The notes beneath the pieces were generated by a model, which worked only from the letters and a program-made list of their open reading frames with translations, did no database searches and was not told the DNA's origin. From 2-02-FULL-43-13 sp043813805 (GTDB taxonomy: Bacteria; Patescibacteriota; Minisyncoccia; Minisyncoccales; MHMH01): a stretch of DNA of 9,495 nucleotides. Shown here one piece after another: positions 1 through 6,340 of the stretch; within the stretch, counting starts at the first letter, position 1; each line of letters opens with the position of its first letter. Where the stretch lies: contig JBDRKR010000015.1 in NCBI GenBank assembly GCA_043813805.1, positions 1 through 9,495 on the forward strand, read 5' to 3'. Made by a program: the position numbers and the translations under genes.

Positions 1-108
1 GGCTGGATTAAAAACAAAAAGTATGGTAAGATACCTAAGTTGCGTTTTGCAAAACCTCTTAAGGCGATGCCTAAAAATTTAGATTTTTTATATGGAAAAA
101 ATAACTAA
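1..108 (+). CDS. C-terminal fragment of an unidentified basic protein (5' end outside window)
   Basis: The first frame is open from the left edge to a TAA at 106-108, giving 35 codons with no start inside the window that needs to be used. The tail is rich in lysine, aromatic and proline residues and ends in LDFLYGKNN, which looks like real protein rather than random translation. Of the other two plus frames, one stops at base 9 and the other at 80-82. The fragment overlaps the start of galU by 17 bases in a different frame, a common arrangement for translationally coupled neighbours in compact genomes, so it probably belongs to the same transcript. I do not recognise the family from this short piece. 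It could also be a chance open frame. Confidence 0.5.
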   Translation, partial: GWIKNKKYGKIPKLRFAKPLKAMPKNLDFLYGKNN

Positions 109-970
109 GGTGGTTATCCCGGCTGCGGGCTGGGGAACCAGATTCTTGCCGCAAACCAAGGCGATCCCCAAAGAGATGTTGCCGATTATCGACAAGCCGG
201 TCATCCAGTATGTGGTTGAAGAAGCGGTTTCATCCGGCATTAAAGACGTGATTATCATCACCGGCTGGCAGAAAAGAGCGATCGAGGATCACTTCGACAA
301 GTCCGTTGAATTGGAAAAGTACTTAGAATCACAGGGAAAAAACAAAGAGTTGGGTCAAATCAAGGAAATAGCCGATTTGGCTAATTTCGTCTACATCAGA
401 CAAAAAGGAAGACAGTACGGCAACGCCGTACCTATTTTAACCGCCCAACCGGTTATCGGCGACGAACCTTTTGCTGTTTTATGGGGAGATGAATTTATCG
501 CGGCTCAGCCCCCCAGGCTCGCTCAGATGTTCGAGGTTTACAAAAAGTATAAAGGGGCCGTGATTTCCGCGGTCAAAATCGAAACCGACGATCAACTCAT
601 GAGATACGGCATCGGCGACCTTGAACACATTGAAAAAAACATCTTTAAGATTAAAAAAATCGTAGAAAAGCCCGGCCCGGTCCTGGCCCCCTCGCGTCTG
701 GCCACCCACGGCGCTTACATTCTTCCACCTGAAATTTTCGGAATTATTAAAAATCTGAAGCCGGGCAAGAACGGCGAAATCTGGCTGGTGGACGCGATCA
801 ATACGCTTATCGCACAAAACTACCCGGTCTACGCCTGCGAAATAAAGAATGCCGAATATTATGACACGGGCAATAAAATCGAGTACCTGAAAACTGTTGT
901 CGAATTCGCCGTGCGCCATCCGGAATTCGGCGAAGAGTTTAAAAAATATCTCAAAAATTTGAAATTGTAA
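92..970 (+). CDS. galU: UTP--glucose-1-phosphate uridylyltransferase (GalU)
   Basis: This cytoplasmic enzyme makes UDP-glucose and pyrophosphate from UTP and glucose-1-phosphate, feeding glycan and envelope synthesis. The 292 residues match the usual bacterial GalU length of about 290-300. The N-terminus carries the nucleotide-binding signature (VIPAAGWGTRFLP, then TKAIPKEMLPIIDKP, residues 8-36). A VLWGDE segment places the metal-binding aspartate at D133. VEKP lies at 191-194, followed by GAYILPPEIF and a GEIWLVDAI segment equivalent to the family's GEIQLTDAI. The C-terminal YDTGNKIEYL and RHPEF are also typical. GalU is favoured over RmlA or GlmU because of the TKAIPKEMLP stretch and the C-terminal pattern. 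The ATG at 92 lies inside the upstream frame and has no Shine-Dalgarno before it, only A/T-rich sequence. The tRNA gene starts 9 bases after the stop. Confidence 0.95.
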   Translation: MEKITKVVIPAAGWGTRFLPQTKAIPKEMLPIIDKPVIQYVVEEAVSSGIKDVIIITGWQKRAIEDHFDKSVELEKYLESQGKNKELGQIKEIADLANFVYIRQKGRQYGNAVPILTAQPVIGDEPFAVLWGDEFIAAQPPRLAQMFEVYKKYKGAVISAVKIETDDQLMRYGIGDLEHIEKNIFKIKKIVEKPGPVLAPSRLATHGAYILPPEIFGIIKNLKPGKNGEIWLVDAINTLIAQNYPVYACEIKNAEYYDTGNKIEYLKTVVEFAVRHPEFGEEFKKYLKNLKL

Positions 971-979
971 CAAAAATAG

Positions 980-1061
980 GCGGACGTGGCGGAACTGGTA
1001 TACGCGTACGGTTCAGAACCGTATGCCGCAAGGATTGTGGGTTCGACTCCCACCGTCCGCA
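980..1061 (+). tRNA. tRNA-Leu (anticodon CAG)
   Basis: An 82-nt type II cloverleaf can be folded by eye. The acceptor stem is 980-986 with 1054-1060 (7 bp, GCGGACG/CGTCCGC), followed by T987 and G988. The D stem is GCG 989-991 with CGC 1003-1005. The anticodon stem is 1007-1011 with 1019-1023, around loop TTCAGAA with anticodon CAG at 1014-1016. A 13-nt variable arm at 1024-1036 contains CC-GCAA-GG. The T arm is GTGGG-TTCGACT-CCCAC at 1037-1053. The discriminator is A1061, as expected for leucine tRNAs. The next bases are CAA, so the CCA end is not encoded and must be added by the CCA-adding enzyme. It sits between galU and the cyclase gene on the same strand, so it is probably cut from a longer transcript. 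Confidence 0.96.
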
Positions 1062-1079
1062 CAAAAATATTAAAAATAA

Positions 1080-1739
1080 ATGAAAATCATCGACCTATCT
1101 CAAGTTGTTTCTGAGACATCCTTGTTTTATCCCGGCGACCCTGGGGTCGAATTAACACAAGTGGAATCAATGGAAAAAGGCGCAAGCAATAACGGCGAGG
1201 TGATTAAAGCCGGAGTCCATTCCTTAACGCATATTGACGCACCGGGCCACCAAATTAAAGACGGCGAAACTCTTGATTCTTATCCTTTGAAAAAATTCGT
1301 CCAACAAGCCCTTTTAATTAAAATTTTAGGTGTAACAGAAATTAAAAAGGAAGACTTAGAGCCCTATCAGGATAAAATTAAACAAGCCGGGGCCTTGCTG
1401 ATCAGGACGGGTTTCGATAAAATAATAGAAAGATACGAGCAAAACGCAGATTTTCGGAAAAATTCGAAAATCAGCGTTAACGACCTCCCTCGCTTCACGC
1501 AAGACTGCGCCGAATGGCTGTCGGATTTCGGCAATTTGGAATTAGTCGGCGTTGACAGTTTGACTGTCGGTAATAAAATAATCCACAGCGCTTTTTTAGA
1601 AAAAGATATTTTACTTGTCGAGGGCCTCTTCTTGGAAGGCTTGAGCCAAGCCTCTCCGCAGAATTTTATTCTCTATTGCCTCCCGTGGAAGATAAAAAAC
1701 GTTAACGGCGCCCCTTGCCGGGCGATAGCTTTAATATAA
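1080..1739 (+). CDS. Cyclase / kynurenine formamidase-family metal-dependent hydrolase
   Basis: The 219-residue length is typical for the PF04199 cyclase family, whose best-known member KynB hydrolyses N-formylkynurenine. The metal-site motif is visible as H47-S-L-T-H51-I-D53-A-P-G-H57, a variant of the family's HxGTHxDxPxH with leucine replacing the glycine. Two further ligands known from KynB also appear at the right spacing: H169 and E181 (IHSAFLEKDILLVEGL). YPGDP near the N-terminus and GAPCRAIAL near the C-terminus are family hallmarks. The fold and metal site are clear, but the substrate is not: many members act on other amides or lactones, and no tryptophan-degradation genes are nearby. 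The ATG at 1080 lies 18 bases after the tRNA in A/T-rich sequence with no Shine-Dalgarno, so processing of the tRNA could create a very short leader. Confidence 0.87.
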   Translation: MKIIDLSQVVSETSLFYPGDPGVELTQVESMEKGASNNGEVIKAGVHSLTHIDAPGHQIKDGETLDSYPLKKFVQQALLIKILGVTEIKKEDLEPYQDKIKQAGALLIRTGFDKIIERYEQNADFRKNSKISVNDLPRFTQDCAEWLSDFGNLELVGVDSLTVGNKIIHSAFLEKDILLVEGLFLEGLSQASPQNFILYCLPWKIKNVNGAPCRAIALI

Positions 1740-1744
1740 ACAAC

Positions 1745-1750
1745 TATAAT
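1745..1750 (+). promoter_or_regulatory. Possible -10 hexamer for rnj-trpS
   Basis: A perfect TATAAT stands 15 bases before the RNase J ATG, so transcription would begin around 1757 with a leader of about 9 bases. No convincing -35 element lies at 16-18 bp spacing: the nearest TTG-like hexamer is TTGCCG at 1715-1720, 24 bases away. The gap is very A/T-rich, so a chance match is quite possible and read-through from the cyclase gene is the alternative. Confidence 0.3.
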
Positions 1751-1765
1751 CATTAAATATAAAAT

Positions 1766-3475
1766 ATGTTAAGAAAAGATATTATCACAAGCCACACAGC
1801 GCCCCATTTAGCCCAGGGCTTAAGAATTATCCCCTTGGGAGGGTTGGGCGAGGTCGGACGCAATATGATGTGCATCGAGTACGAAAAGGCGATTTTAATC
1901 GTTGACGTAGGTTTCCGCATGCCCGAAGAAAGCATGCCCGGCGTTGACTACATCATCCCGGATATTGCTTATTTAAAAGGTAAGGAAAAAAACGTGGTGG
2001 GAATAGTTTTCACCCACGGCCATTACGACCACATCGGCGCTATCCCCTATATCGTCGAAAAGCTCGGCAATCCCCCGCTTTTTGCTTCGGGATTGACGGC
2101 CGGCATTATTATGAAAAGACAGGAAGATTTTTCCTATCTGCCTAAACTCAACTTAACTCGAATAATAGACGGCAGCAGAATTAAACTCGGCCCGTTCGTT
2201 GTCGAATTTTTCAAGCAGAACCACAACATTGCCGACAATATGGGCATCTTTATCCAAACACCTATCGGCAACTTAGTGCACACTTCTGATTTTAAATTCG
2301 ATAATGATCCGGTTTACGATACGCCGACCAACTTTAAAAAATTGGAAGAAATCGGCTCAAGAGGCATTCTGCTTTTGATGTCTGATTCAACGGGAGCGGA
2401 AGAAACGGGCCATTCGTTATCGGAAAGGAAAATCATGGAAAATCTTGAAGAAATCTTCAAACAGTCCAAGGGCCGCATCATCGCCGCAACTTTCGGATCT
2501 TTAATCAACAGAATCCAGCAGATTATCGCTTTATCCGAAAAATACGGCAGAAAGGTGGCGGTTGACGGTTACTCCATGAGAACCAACGTCGAAATCTGCA
2601 AAAAATTAGGTTATATTAAATCGGAAAAAAGCACTTTAATCAAGCCCAACCAAATGCAGAATTTCCCGGACCAAAAGGTAACCCTGGTTTGCACCGGAGG
2701 TCAGGGCGAGGGACAGGCGGTACTTATGAGAATCGCCAACGGCGAACATAAGTTTGTAAGACTTAAAAAACAAGATACCGTCATCTTTTCGTCATCGGTC
2801 GTTCCAGGCAACGAAAGAACCGTCCAAGTTTTAAAAGACGAGCTTTATCGCCAACAAGTCAGGGTTTACCACTATAAAATGATGGATATTCATGCCGGCG
2901 GACACGGCCAGGAAGAAGAATTGAAAGAAATGATGAATATTATGAAACCGAAATTTTTCCTGCCGATCCACGGCCAATACTCGATGTTGGTTAACCATGC
3001 AATTTTGGCGGCGGAAAACGGCATACCGGAAAAAAGCATTGCTGTTGTTGAAAACGGCCAAGTTATTGATTTGACCCAGAGCAGAATTGCCATTGAACCG
3101 AAGTCCGTCGAATCAAACTACATCATGGTGGATGGGCTGGGAGTTGGCGATGTCGGCGAGGTAGTTTTAAGAGACAGGCAGACCTTGTCTAAAGACGGGA
3201 TGTTTGTGGTTGTCGCCATCATCGACCGAAAAACTGGTAAAGTTAAGGGTTCTCCTGATATAATATCTAGAGGGTTCGTTTACCTCAAAGAATCTAAGTT
3301 ATTGCTGAGAGATACCCGCCGAAGAGTGATTGATATTGTTGAAAAATCGACAGGCTCCGGCGGAGCCGTCAACTGGTCGTATGTGAAAGACAATGTCCGG
3401 AACTACATCGGCGACTTTCTCTACGCCAAAACCCAGAGAAGGCCCATGATTCTTCCCGTCATCATCGAAGTTTAA
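1766..3475 (+). CDS. rnj: Ribonuclease J (metallo-beta-lactamase/beta-CASP RNase)
   Basis: RNase J is a cytoplasmic zinc enzyme with endonuclease and 5'-3' exonuclease activity in rRNA maturation and mRNA decay. At 569 residues this is full length. The metallo-beta-lactamase core has H84-G-H86-Y-D88-H89, then H153, D175 (HTSDFKFD) and H402 (LPIHGQ). The inserted beta-CASP domain (roughly 205-370) shows SDSTGAEETGHSLSE, DGYSMRTN and CTGGQGE. HAGGHGQEEELK (376-387) follows, and the C-terminal domain carries the characteristic SPDIISRGFVYLKES (496-510). I see no missing catalytic ligand. The ATG at 1766 follows a 26-base A/T-rich gap without a Shine-Dalgarno. trpS starts 3 bases after the stop, so the two are almost certainly co-transcribed. 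I cannot tell J1 from J2 when only one copy is visible. Confidence 0.95.
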   Translation: MLRKDIITSHTAPHLAQGLRIIPLGGLGEVGRNMMCIEYEKAILIVDVGFRMPEESMPGVDYIIPDIAYLKGKEKNVVGIVFTHGHYDHIGAIPYIVEKLGNPPLFASGLTAGIIMKRQEDFSYLPKLNLTRIIDGSRIKLGPFVVEFFKQNHNIADNMGIFIQTPIGNLVHTSDFKFDNDPVYDTPTNFKKLEEIGSRGILLLMSDSTGAEETGHSLSERKIMENLEEIFKQSKGRIIAATFGSLINRIQQIIALSEKYGRKVAVDGYSMRTNVEICKKLGYIKSEKSTLIKPNQMQNFPDQKVTLVCTGGQGEGQAVLMRIANGEHKFVRLKKQDTVIFSSSVVPGNERTVQVLKDELYRQQVRVYHYKMMDIHAGGHGQEEELKEMMNIMKPKFFLPIHGQYSMLVNHAILAAENGIPEKSIAVVENGQVIDLTQSRIAIEPKSVESNYIMVDGLGVGDVGEVVLRDRQTLSKDGMFVVVAIIDRKTGKVKGSPDIISRGFVYLKESKLLLRDTRRRVIDIVEKSTGSGGAVNWSYVKDNVRNYIGDFLYAKTQRRPMILPVIIEV

Positions 3476-3478
3476 TCC

Positions 3479-4456
3479 ATGAGAATACTTTCAGGAATAC
3501 AACCTACCGGCCCCATACATATTGGCGCTTATATCGGCGCTATTTCGCAGTGGAAAAAGCTCCAGGAAACGAACGAATGTCTTATCTTTGTCGCTGATTT
3601 GCACGCCTTAACTATCCCCCAAGATCCAAAAACCTTCTCCGGGCAAATAATGCAAACGGCCGTTGAACTTGTGGCTTGCGGCCTTGATCCGGAAAAATGC
3701 ATCATTTTTATCCAATCAGAGGTTAAAGAACACTCAGAGCTTTGCTGGCTGCTGAATACCATTACTCCCCTCGGGGAACTTGAAAGAATGACTCAGTACA
3801 AAGACAAATCCAGACAATTCAAAGACAATATCAACGCCGGCCTCTTAAACTACCCTATTTTGCAGGCTGCCGACATTCTTTTATATCAAGTTGACTCTGT
3901 GCCGGTCGGGCAAGACCAAAAGCAGCACCTGGAACTAACTAAAACCATCGCCCGGAAATTCAATCAAAAATACGGCGAAACCTTTAAGGTCCCTGAGGCC
4001 TTAACCTTAGAAACAGGTGCAAAAATCATGGCCCTGGACGATCCAAAGAAAAAAATGTCCAAGTCCCAGCCCAAAACCTGCCTCTTCCTTTTTGACGAAC
4101 CCGAAGTAATCAAAAAAAAGATCATGTCAGCCGTAACCGACACCGGCAAGGCGATTAAATACGATCCCGAGAAAAAACCGGGTATTGCCAATCTTTTGAC
4201 GATTTATTCACTCGTAGGCCAAAAATCCATTAAAGAAATTGAGAAGAAATTCAAAAATAAGGGATATGGAGACTTCAAGAAATCGTTAGCCGAACTTTTG
4301 ATAATGAAACTTGAACCCTTAAGGCTCAAGAAAAAAGAACTCCTTCCGAGGGATGTTTACGTGAAAGAGATATTGACTCGGGGCAGGAAAAAGGCTCAGA
4401 CTATCGCCCAAGCCACCATGCAGGATGTGCGCAAAAAAATGGGGCTGGGCGGTTAA
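3479..4456 (+). CDS. trpS: Tryptophanyl-tRNA synthetase (TrpRS)
   Basis: This class I synthetase activates tryptophan with ATP and charges tRNA-Trp. The 325 residues match the compact bacterial form of about 330. The N-terminus has SGIQPTGPIHIGAYIG (residues 5-20), which includes the HIGH-type signature HIGA at 14-17. NYPILQAADILLYQ and VPVGQDQKQHLELT are the usual tryptophan- and dimer-region sequences. The KMSKS loop is exact at 192-196. The C-terminus (GRKKAQTIAQATMQDVRKKMGL) is the normal family ending, so the gene is complete. It starts 3 bases after the RNase J stop with at best a weak GAAG upstream, which implies translational coupling. The gap is far too short for a T-box or trp leader. 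The stop codon lies inside an 8-bp inverted repeat, and a terminator follows about 45 bases later. Confidence 0.96.
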   Translation: MRILSGIQPTGPIHIGAYIGAISQWKKLQETNECLIFVADLHALTIPQDPKTFSGQIMQTAVELVACGLDPEKCIIFIQSEVKEHSELCWLLNTITPLGELERMTQYKDKSRQFKDNINAGLLNYPILQAADILLYQVDSVPVGQDQKQHLELTKTIARKFNQKYGETFKVPEALTLETGAKIMALDDPKKKMSKSQPKTCLFLFDEPEVIKKKIMSAVTDTGKAIKYDPEKKPGIANLLTIYSLVGQKSIKEIEKKFKNKGYGDFKKSLAELLIMKLEPLRLKKKELLPRDVYVKEILTRGRKKAQTIAQATMQDVRKKMGLGG

Positions 4457-4503
4457 AATCGTTTAACCGAGCAGCGGGTAACCGCATCGCCCTGGGGGTT
4501 AAA
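4450..4503 (+). other. Structured trpS 3' end: alternating inverted repeats
   Basis: Three pieces of the same word lie in alternating orientation: GGTTAAA at 4451-4457 (spanning the trpS TAA), TTTAACC at 4462-4468, and GGTTAAA at 4497-4503. The first pair, extended by C4450-G4469, forms an 8-bp hairpin with loop ATCG. The middle word could instead pair with the third copy, enclosing a small hairpin at 4474-4485 (GCGG, GTAA loop, CCGC; GTAA is a GNRA-type tetraloop). The third copy runs into the A side of the terminator stem. The pairings are seen directly; any regulatory role is inference. Confidence 0.45.
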
Positions 4504-4525
4504 AAGGAGCTTAGCTCCTTTTTTT
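4501..4525. terminator. Bidirectional rho-independent terminator between trpS and the mutase gene
   Basis: The stem is 4501-4510 (AAAAAGGAGC) with 4514-4523 (GCTCCTTTTT) around a TTA loop. It has a G/C-rich inner half (GGAGC/GCTCC) and a run of seven T at 4519-4525 on the plus strand. On the minus strand the same hairpin is followed by five T (the A run at 4501-4505). It can therefore end both the trpS transcript and the convergent mutase transcript, whose stop codon (4524-4526) touches it. Confidence 0.85.
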
Positions 4526-5951
4526 ACTCTAATGCCTCAAGATTAACGTTTATTTTAGAACCCCAGTCTATTTCCTTATAACTGTGGAGTAATTTATTAA
4601 TATAGTTCTTTAAATTATCGTACTCTTTCTTTTTCTTTGCCTCAAACTTCACCGTCAGATAGGGGGCGTTTTGTGAATAGCGAATAATGAACATCTTGTC
4701 GGCAAAATCAATTCTGACCCCGTCCCCCGCCCTTTCATCATCAATCACTTCCGCTCGCGGAAAATCTTTTTTAAGAACCGGGCTAATTTTATTTATTAAT
4801 TTGACTTTTTTCTCGTCGGCACAATATATTTTTATTTCCGGACTTGAAAAATATTTAGGCAAAACTTCAATAGCGGTTGAGAGTTTTTGATGAGTCCCCG
4901 CCAAATAACTCAACAAGCGCAGCATAGAATAAAGTCCGTCATCGTGATTATAAAAATCGGCTGAGAAGAAAAAATGTCCCGATAACTCGCCGATAAAAGC
5001 GGCCTTGACTTCCTGATTTTTTTTCTTCAAAAACGAGTGGCCGGTCCGCCACATAAAAGGATTACCGCCATATTTTGTTATTGTCTCTTCGACAACTTTT
5101 GAACAAAGCGTATTGTACATTATCGTTGCCTTTGGATGATGATTTAAAACATCGATGGCAAATAGCGCTACTAAAACATCGTTCCAGATGATGTTTCCCT
5201 TGTCGTCAACGATACCGATCCGATCGCCATCAGAATCAAACGAAAAACCAACATCGGCTTTCTCTCTTAGAACTTTATCTCTCAGGCGCTGGGCAAAGCT
5301 TATTTCGGTCGGGTCAGGAGCGCCGAGGGGAAACGACGAATCTATCTTGCAATTACTTTCTACGACTTCGCATCCCGCTCTTTTGAGCAAATCGGGCGCT
5401 ATAACACCGGCAGTTGAAAAACCGGAGTCAATAACTATTTTGAACTTTTTACTTAAAGGCAGTTTTTGCAATAAATCGCTGAAATAGGCGTCGCGTACAT
5501 CTTTTTTTGTGATTGCGCCAGGCTTTGCTCCTTTTTCATAGTCTTCTTTTTCAACCATTCGTCTTAATTCTTGTATTCCCTCACTGACCAAAGTTTCGGA
5601 AAAGTCGTTGGCAAATTTAAACCCGTTATATTCTTTTGGGTTGTGCGAAGCAGTAACGTAAACCCCACCCCGACAATCTAGATAATACTGCGACCAATAA
5701 AAAGTCCCGACAAGATCCATGCCAATATTTATCGTATTAATACCAGTCCAACTCAAACCCTTAATAATTGCTTCGCTATATTGCGGACTCGTAGCTCTTG
5801 AATCATAACCAATAACCGCTTTCTTAATCCCTTTTCGAACCAAAAAAGTACCATAAGCTTTGCCAAGATGTTCAACAATTTCTGAGTTTAAATCTTTATC
5901 AATTTCACCCCGCAAATCATAACCGCGAAATATGTAAGGATTGACTTTCAT
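4524..5951 (-). CDS. Phosphomannomutase/phosphoglucomutase (ManB/AlgC-type)
   Basis: The enzyme interconverts hexose 6- and 1-phosphates. It probably makes mannose-1-phosphate or glucose-1-phosphate, the latter being the substrate of GalU at the left of the window. Its 475 residues compare with about 460 for AlgC, and all four alpha-phosphohexomutase elements are present. These are the N-terminal FRGYDLRG, the phosphoserine loop TASHNPKEYNG with S102, the metal loop D239-S-D241-G-D243-R, and the sugar loop GELSGH at 321-326. WRTGHSFLKKK (301-311) resembles the AlgC sequence. The C-terminal phosphate loop, normally RxSxTEP, reads R424-Y-S-Q-N-A-P430, so the usual T and E are replaced. Sugar specificity cannot be read from sequence, hence no gene symbol. 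It is convergent with trpS and divergent from rpsF, with 24 bases between the two starts. Confidence 0.92.
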   Translation of the reverse strand: MKVNPYIFRGYDLRGEIDKDLNSEIVEHLGKAYGTFLVRKGIKKAVIGYDSRATSPQYSEAIIKGLSWTGINTINIGMDLVGTFYWSQYYLDCRGGVYVTASHNPKEYNGFKFANDFSETLVSEGIQELRRMVEKEDYEKGAKPGAITKKDVRDAYFSDLLQKLPLSKKFKIVIDSGFSTAGVIAPDLLKRAGCEVVESNCKIDSSFPLGAPDPTEISFAQRLRDKVLREKADVGFSFDSDGDRIGIVDDKGNIIWNDVLVALFAIDVLNHHPKATIMYNTLCSKVVEETITKYGGNPFMWRTGHSFLKKKNQEVKAAFIGELSGHFFFSADFYNHDDGLYSMLRLLSYLAGTHQKLSTAIEVLPKYFSSPEIKIYCADEKKVKLINKISPVLKKDFPRAEVIDDERAGDGVRIDFADKMFIIRYSQNAPYLTVKFEAKKKKEYDNLKNYINKLLHSYKEIDWGSKINVNLEALE

Positions 5952-5969
5952 ATTATCCTAGTATATCAT
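5941..5969 (+). promoter_or_regulatory. Sigma-70-type promoter for rpsF-ssb-rpsR, apparently leaderless
   Basis: A -35 box TTGACT (5941-5946, 5 of 6 consensus) and a -10 box TATCAT (5964-5969, 5 of 6) are separated by exactly 17 bases. Transcription would start about 7 bases downstream, at 5975-5977, essentially on the rpsF ATG at 5976. No Shine-Dalgarno is present, in keeping with a leaderless message. The -35 box lies inside codons 2-4 of the divergent mutase gene. The hexamers and spacing are seen; the start point is inferred. Confidence 0.62.
5960..5965 (-). promoter_or_regulatory. Possible -10 hexamer for the mutase gene
   Basis: Read on the minus strand, these bases give TATACT (5 of 6 consensus), which would start transcription near 5953, two bases before the mutase ATG. 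It overlaps the rpsF -10 region. No good -35 stands at the expected distance. An alternative minus-strand -10, TATGAT (5970-5965), would give a leader of about 7 bases. Confidence 0.3.
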
Positions 5970-5975
5970 AAACAT

Positions 5976-6335
5976 ATGAAACTTTACGAACTGACTTACC
6001 TGCCTTTACCGGGACTTTCCGAAGACGAACAAAAAACCCTCTCAGAAAAGGTGGTTTCTTGCTTAGAAACGTCTCCGACAAGCCAGCACTCAAATGGTTT
6101 TGTAACCACGATGAACTTTAACACTGAACCCGAGAAAATCAAAGAAATTGAAGAAAAACTCAAACAAGAAACACAGGTCAAAAGATATCTTGTTTTAAAC
6201 AAAAAACCGGTCAAATTCAAAGCCAGAATTTTAAGAAGGGCGGAATTCTCTAAAAAAATCGGGGATAAGACCGGGAAACCAAAAATTGAATTGCAAGAAA
6301 TTGAGAAAAAATTAGAAGAAATATTAAAAGATTAA
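5976..6335 (+). CDS. rpsF: 30S ribosomal protein S6, shortened core with C-terminal extension
   Basis: S6 binds 16S rRNA as a heterodimer with S18 in the platform of the small subunit. Identification rests on the N-terminal MKLYELTYLPLPGLSEDE strand-turn-helix, the VKRYLVLNKK strand (68-77), and position at the head of rpsF-ssb-rpsR. Compared with the known T. thermophilus S6, about 18 residues are missing between helix 1 and GFVTTMNF (41-48). The family's conserved RRLAYPI strand region has no counterpart. In exchange there is a basic, then charged helical-looking tail (about 78-119, ending in EIEKKLEEILKD). At 119 residues the total is near normal. Without its neighbours it might be called hypothetical. 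The next gene starts 5 bases after the stop. Confidence 0.83.
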   Translation: MKLYELTYLPLPGLSEDEQKTLSEKVVSCLETSPTSQHSNGFVTTMNFNTEPEKIKEIEEKLKQETQVKRYLVLNKKPVKFKARILRRAEFSKKIGDKTGKPKIELQEIEKKLEEILKD

Positions 6336-6340
6336 GTTGT

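Noticed and set aside
479..973. Long minus-strand open frame inside galU, and similar antisense frames within recA, ftsK and the mutase gene
   Set aside because: They overlap strongly conserved genes over their whole length and show no recognisable domain; they are antisense shadows.
3476..3478. T-box or trp-attenuator control of trpS
   Set aside because: Only 3 bases separate the RNase J stop from the trpS start, leaving no room for a leader.
1080..4456. Functional tryptophan link between the KynB-like gene and trpS
   Set aside because: RNase J lies between them, there are no other tryptophan-metabolism genes, and the cyclase substrate is uncertain, so adjacency alone is not evidence.
4469..4500. 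tRNA-like look of the trpS 3' region (AGC...GGGTAACC...GCAT resembling a D arm)
   Set aside because: There is no acceptor stem, no T arm with TTCGA, and no proper anticodon stem. The bases are better explained by inverted repeats before a terminator.
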